A stretch of DNA of 64,000 nucleotides from the NCBI GenBank assembly GCA_038503075.1, contig JBCAML010000005.1, positions 1,364,001-1,428,000 on the forward strand. Reading direction: 5' to 3'. The notes beneath the pieces are model-generated. The model did not search any database. It saw nothing but the letters and a program-made list of their open reading frames with translations, and was not told the origin of the DNA. The translations under genes and the position numbers were made by a program. Source of the stretch: Gyromitra esculenta. Its lineage: Eukaryota > Ascomycota > Pezizomycetes > Pezizales > Discinaceae. How positions within the stretch are numbered: position 1 is the stretch's first letter; every line of letters starts with the position of its first letter. This document shows, piece after piece, positions 59,501 to 64,000 of the stretch.

Positions 59501-60475
59501 AGAAAGTTCTGGACAATCGTGATATATCATGGTGTATTTTCCATTCACTGTTCTGGTGGTTAGTGGTGTAGTTTACGAGGACGAATAGCGACGTAGCTCG
59601 TGAGAGCCCATGCTAAAGCGCCCATACCCCTAATGCATACCTTGCCCCTGCATCGACGCGAGCTGAAACAAGCAAACGTGTGCTCTTAGAGTAGACGCAT
59701 AAAGCGTCGTTCGGCTCCGGGATTTGGACTGTTTGCTTAAGCAATTTAGTACGAGTATTCGGTGTCTAAGATATATGAAGTAGAAGGTTAGAGGAAGCAA
59801 GATGTAGCCATAGGAAGGGGCCGAAAAAAGCATTGGTTGACCTGCTTTGGATGTATCCTCCACTTAGATCAACTTGCAGGTTGTATACTTACAGTAGTAC
59901 TGGTATATGGTAAATGATCCCGGGAATAATCTTAAGGTCCACAAGATAGTAAACCTAGGGGTAAATATGTAATTACTCAACAGCTGGAAGTCAAAATATC
60001 TTCTCGTAAATCGTAAATCATAAATCACTACCTAGCTAGCCAGAGAACAACGCTTTGGAGTATATAAATCCACCTAAAACAGCAAGGAGGAAAAAAAAAG
60101 ACCCTCCAATCAGGCTTCCCTGGCGTTAATTATCCCAACACTACTTATAACTATCAACCCGGTTTCAAGATCTACTTCCTCACTAGCCCATAAATGTGGT
60201 CGGCCCACCTTGCCGGTGTTTAGAGTGCAGAAATAAAGTGCTCCCCACATCCACAAACCCACCCAACGATCCAGTCCCGCATAACCGTTAAGTTTACACC
60301 CCAGGAGTTTCAATCCTTTGGTCCACACAGTGACGGAAAAGGAACCAGAATGAAGCAAAATACCATATCCGTCTCTACTAAGTAAATAAATAAAATAAAA
60401 TAAAACAGCCACGAGACAGGACAAGTAGAAAAATAACGCTCTTCATGCGGATGCAACCCCCCTCAAGATAATTTC
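53517..60475. other. Long gene-poor interval (7 kb)
   Basis: Upstream of the RasGAP start, with T-rich and CT-rich tracts (T14 near 53750). Simple repeats: (AGGCA)n at about 54861-54890, ATGTAC/ATGG-rich tract 55060-55110, (CTCTT)n 55203-55230, A/G tracts near 56330 and 57090. A 138-codon frame at 58209-58625 has no recognisable domain. On the minus strand near 58073-58110 a string resembles a tRNA A-box but no cloverleaf closes. No protein gene or RNA gene can be supported. Confidence 0.45.
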
Positions 60476-61711
60476 TTACGACTCCAAGCCACCCTTCTTT
60501 GCAATAGGCACACTATGCTTTGGTGGACTTCTTGCATACCCGGACAAGTCACCACTTCCTGTTTTCCTCAACGCCTGCCTCATTGTCTCAATTGTCAGCT
60601 CGCCCCTTTCCATCCCCAGTGAATCGCCAATACTTGATCTTGGTGGGGATCCCGCCCCGGTGGATCTCCCGCTTAGAGTCCTCTGCACATTGTTCCCGAT
60701 ATGACGCGGCGGGCTAGATCCGAGCCGAATCGGACTCGGCGAGCGGCGAAGTGTCTCGGTAATTGTCGATAGCGCGGAATCCCTGTCTGCAGGAATCACG
60801 TTTGGAGACCCCCCAGATGGTGAGAGATTTACTGACGACGAGGACGCCATCACACCATCATGCTCTGCTTGTTCGGCTTGCACGACATCCGCGAAGGAGA
60901 TGAATGATAAACGGCGTTTATCAGCTGCAGCGGCGGCGCCGATGCCCGCGCCGTAAGAAGAGAGTTCATCACCGGAATTTCCCGCGGAATCATCAATGGC
61001 ATTATCACTGCTGTGGGAGTGGAAGTGACTATCGAAGAGTGGACTCGAGGCGGAGGTGCCATAAGGGGAGACGACGGACACTGCCGGTTGATGCATGCTG
61101 TGCATGACGATCTCCACTTCATCTACGCCGCATTTTTCGTCCGTGATAGCGATCGAGCTAGCTTCTAGGACTGCAGGGATCCGGTTCTCGGTTTGGATGT
61201 GGGCAGGGATAGCGGAGGATGTTTGGGAAGGTAGATTAGAGCTGCTGAGTTGCTCCTGGACATTGCGTTCAAAGATTTGGGAGCTACTGGTGGAGAGACG
61301 TGGGGTAACAACGCCAGACGCGTTCGGGGGGGACGCCAGAGGGGGCGAAGAGCTCGGGCCTATTGACCGGATTGGTGATGTCGGTTGAGGAGGGGGAAAT
61401 TTGGCAAAAGTGTGAGGAGGAGAGGAGGTCATTGGAGAGAGAGCGGTAAGCTGGGGGAGCTGTGGAGCTGTGGCACTTATTGGAATGGTGGTTATTGGCT
61501 CCAGCTCCTCTTCGGTCTCGGTCTCTGGCTCAAGATTCGGGGAGATCGCTTCCGCCGGTGTTGATTCAGGGCTAGGCTTGGGCTTATCCGTCTTATTCTT
61601 CTTCTTCTTGCCCAATCCAAAGAACGAACGTTTGTTGTCGTGGCTTGATGACTCGGTCTCCATCACTCCGCTTGTGATTAGCTCTCGTGAAAAGTTTGAT
61701 GAAGCTGCCAT
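60476..61711 (-). CDS. Ser/Pro-rich conserved-looking fungal protein, function unknown
   Basis: 411 aa, single exon, start MAASSNFSRELITSG at 61711, stop TAA at 60476-60478. The chain is almost entirely Ser, Pro, Thr and Ala rich and predicted disordered, with islands that look constrained: KRSFFGLGKKKKNK (residues about 28-41), EKCGVDEVEIVMHSMHQP (192-209), KRRLSFISFADVVQAEQAEH (265-284) and ELTIETMRQALRKTGSGDLSG (375-395). I recall similar blocks in uncharacterised filamentous-fungal proteins but cannot name a family. No membrane segment or catalytic motif. The lysine run may act in nuclear or membrane targeting. Confidence 0.8.
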   Translation of the reverse strand: MAASSNFSRELITSGVMETESSSHDNKRSFFGLGKKKKNKTDKPKPSPESTPAEAISPNLEPETETEEELEPITTIPISATAPQLPQLTALSPMTSSPPHTFAKFPPPQPTSPIRSIGPSSSPPLASPPNASGVVTPRLSTSSSQIFERNVQEQLSSSNLPSQTSSAIPAHIQTENRIPAVLEASSIAITDEKCGVDEVEIVMHSMHQPAVSVVSPYGTSASSPLFDSHFHSHSSDNAIDDSAGNSGDELSSYGAGIGAAAAADKRRLSFISFADVVQAEQAEHDGVMASSSSVNLSPSGGSPNVIPADRDSALSTITETLRRSPSPIRLGSSPPRHIGNNVQRTLSGRSTGAGSPPRSSIGDSLGMERGELTIETMRQALRKTGSGDLSGYARSPPKHSVPIAKKGGLES

Positions 61712-64000
61712 GGTAGATATTATGCGTTAGTGAAGCTACCAACAGGCGTTTAAATAGGAGAATTTGTGTCTTTATTTCTCCTTTTTTTAGGTTGGGGAAA
61801 ATTACGTTTTGTACGCGTGCAATCTTGCTGAGAACGGATATACGTGAATGTTCGAATTCCAGGAGGCTTGCTGCTGCCACAAACAGCTGAACCGACCACT
61901 CAGGGGTTTGCGTGTAATGTAACTTATGAACGAAGAGAAATGCCTTTGGAGTATATTTTCTGCTCGAGTTTGTTGTTGCACGAAGCAGTTCGAGGAAGGA
62001 AGGAAGCTCTAGAAAAGGGAGTTGGAGGTTGGGTCTGCTCCTCTTGCACGTGGTCAGTCAGATGAGTTAAGTTAGTGGTGATGATGGTGGTGGTCTCACT
62101 ATGATCGTTGCGGTGAGGGCTATGTATCACGCAAGACGCTGAAACGAGGATGTCGAAGAAGGAACGGAAACAAATGCTCACGAGATGGAAGAAACAGCAA
62201 GAACACGGGATACACAGGGAAAGAACCCCACTTTAAGGATTCTGGCCTATGTTGGAGAAATCAGAACTATTTAGGATCCGGTGGAGATGCTACCTGCGTG
62301 ACAAACTTTCTTGTTTGTTGGACTTTCCCTCCCAAGGCGCAGCAGAAAATGATAGAAGTTGTCGGATGGAATTCGAAGATGCGGCTTGGTCTCTGTTATG
62401 TACTCAAGCCTGCAAAGTAATTAACTCGCCCACACACCTCCCGTATCATCGATTGCAGACCATAAGTTTATACTCTACAAAGCAAGCGCGCGATTATCGA
62501 TTAACCAAGGCACAGTAAAACCTGAAGATCACCAGAAAGAGGGTGTGACAGCCGTCCAAATGACGCAGGGTCGGGATCCCAACCATGAGGGAAGAGTTGT
62601 GGAAAACCTGTGAAGAGTTCACATAGGCTCACTTCTCCTCCCGAGTGTCGAACGATAAACCGTAAACTCTACAGCACCCATAGAATAAGAACGTGATCGT
62701 AGATAGATAGCCAGGGACGAAGACTAGATAGAGCCTCTTACATCATAGCAAAGAACCTTGGAAGATCAAGCTTCACTCCTGCACAACAACCTTAACGCCA
62801 TTCCACCAGCTTACTCCACATCCAATAGAGTATGATGGATTTATGCACGCAAGAAGCTATCATACATTCCTGTCGTTCTCATCATCCGTTGCGAAATGCT
62901 TACTGCATCCAAAGGCGGGTATGGTGATGATATGGTGTGCCAAGGCCTTCAAGGTATGTACATGTATACATGTATGTAGGCTTAATTTGCCCCTCTCTAA
63001 GTCATCAAAATCGACTGTGTACGCCAGGCACGGGCGTCTTCGGACCCTGAAAGAAATAGCCGCCGCACTGTTACCGAAAACTGTGGCTCGATCTTCTGCT
63101 AGGCCGTGGCTATTCGTCTTTCGCGGCACAGATCGCTAATTTAAAGGCACATGTAGCTATGATGCGCATCCTGTTGCGCATGACAATAGGCTTCGGTTGC
63201 CACAGGCGCGTCTCTGCTTTTTCCGTGATGCTGAAAATTGCACTGTTTTTCTTCACCATGACTACTGGATCCCTGCTGGAAAAATGGTCAATGATAAATG
63301 CTCTAACCTGGATTCCAATCTCCAAGTTTTTGAGTTCCTTTTGATTGATCTTATTGGCACTAACCTGGGGGGCTAGTGAGGGTAGGCAAAAACTCCGGTA
63401 TTATATTTGAGAAACAGGTGGATTTTTGGTGAGAGGATCGGAGTTATTTGTAGAAATATCATGCCATTACTACTAGTGCAAAAAAAGGGGATGCAGTCTC
63501 TACGGCATATGCGCGGTATACCGAAGTAATACCAGATTGCTATGGTGAATACGATAGTTCTCCAACATTAAGCTCGCATTCCTTAGTAGATCCACCCCAC
63601 TATTTCGTACTATATATATTCGTTCTTATACCGCCTAGGTATTAGCGGACCTAGAACCGGAGAATTGGCTTAGTCTCCCAATACTTTATTAATTACATGT
63701 ATAGGTGGTATGTTCATGATCAAAAGTCCGTAGCTTGGTATTCATGGTCGTTAATATACGCTTGATGATAGTAGCATGGTGCTGAGGCTCTACGACCAGC
63801 GCTACATGTAGCTATAGCTCACCACAGCCTTGGATAGAGAAATGAAGTTATTTTCATAGCGTTAATACGGAGAGGCGCCTATCAAAGCATGGCCGGTTGA
63901 CAACACAAGCCGATTTTTACTACATGTAGTTGTAGTAAAAAAATAAAAAAAATAAAAAAGCGGGCCATGCATGGGCCGTCACGCGTAACTCTCACCAGCG
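61712..64000. other. Intergenic tail of the window
   Basis: Promoter side of the 411-aa gene, then AT-rich sequence without recognisable genes. Frames of 60-100 codons on both strands show no domains. Near 63803 and 63917-63936 two short palindromes (GCTACATGTAGC; TACTACA/TGTAGTA) occur, the latter followed by an A/T tract. Confidence 0.45.

Overview
The window looks like nuclear DNA of a filamentous ascomycete (Pezizomycotina). Genes are separated by long intergenic stretches and have short GT-AG introns with TACTAAC/CTAAC-type branch sites. The recognisable proteins (LaeA-like methyltransferase, NOT3/5, CyP40, a PH-C2-RasGAP protein, a PhyH dioxygenase) are of fungal type. Heavy Ty3/gypsy content would suit a repeat-rich Pezizomycete such as a truffle or morel, but that placement is inference.

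Layout. 1-913: 3' part of a methyltransferase gene. 1766-2176: a solo LTR. 2910-30876: one old Ty3/gypsy chromodomain element (called C here) opened by a tower of later insertions: a solo LTR of another family (4297-5032), a solo LTR in each orientation (5537-5947 and 6155-6571), complete element B (7434-13250), complete element D (14991-21019), and a degraded LTR-like relic (about 21349-29912) that itself holds element E (21696-29312). Target-site duplications, 5 bp each, can be read for C, B, D, E and all solo LTRs. Removing the insertions leaves C at about 6.0 kb, close to B (5.8 kb) and D (6.0 kb). 30877-64000 is gene territory: a secreted GH93-like BNR protein, tRNA-Trp(CCA), a MITE-like inverted-repeat element, CyP40, D-aminoacyl-tRNA deacylase, NOT3/5, a small inverted repeat, a PhyH dioxygenase, an unrecognised 383-aa protein, a 1249-aa RasGAP and a 411-aa low-complexity protein, with long gene-poor gaps.

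The most interesting signals are RNA-level features of elements B, C and D. (1) Gag ends in the phased slippery heptamer T TTA AAC just before its stop. A stem 6-7 nt downstream varies by compensatory changes among the three elements, and pol continues in the -1 frame. (2) There is no tRNA-type primer site next to the LTR. Instead the first bases of the internal region (ACGTTGCTT) are the exact complement of AAGCAACGT, which lies where the transcript should begin, pointing to Tf1-like self-priming. (3) Between these two sits a U5 hairpin whose loop stays near GGATA while its stem covaries. The LTRs also end in TTTC...GAGA rather than TG...CA.

Every pol reading frame is broken (frameshifts, CGA-to-TGA stops, nested insertions), so none of these copies looks autonomous. 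The gag frames of B and D are open. Exon models were built by hand from splice signals and phase. Those for CyP40, DTD, NOT3, PhyH and RasGAP close exactly in frame; the 383-aa gene is less certain.
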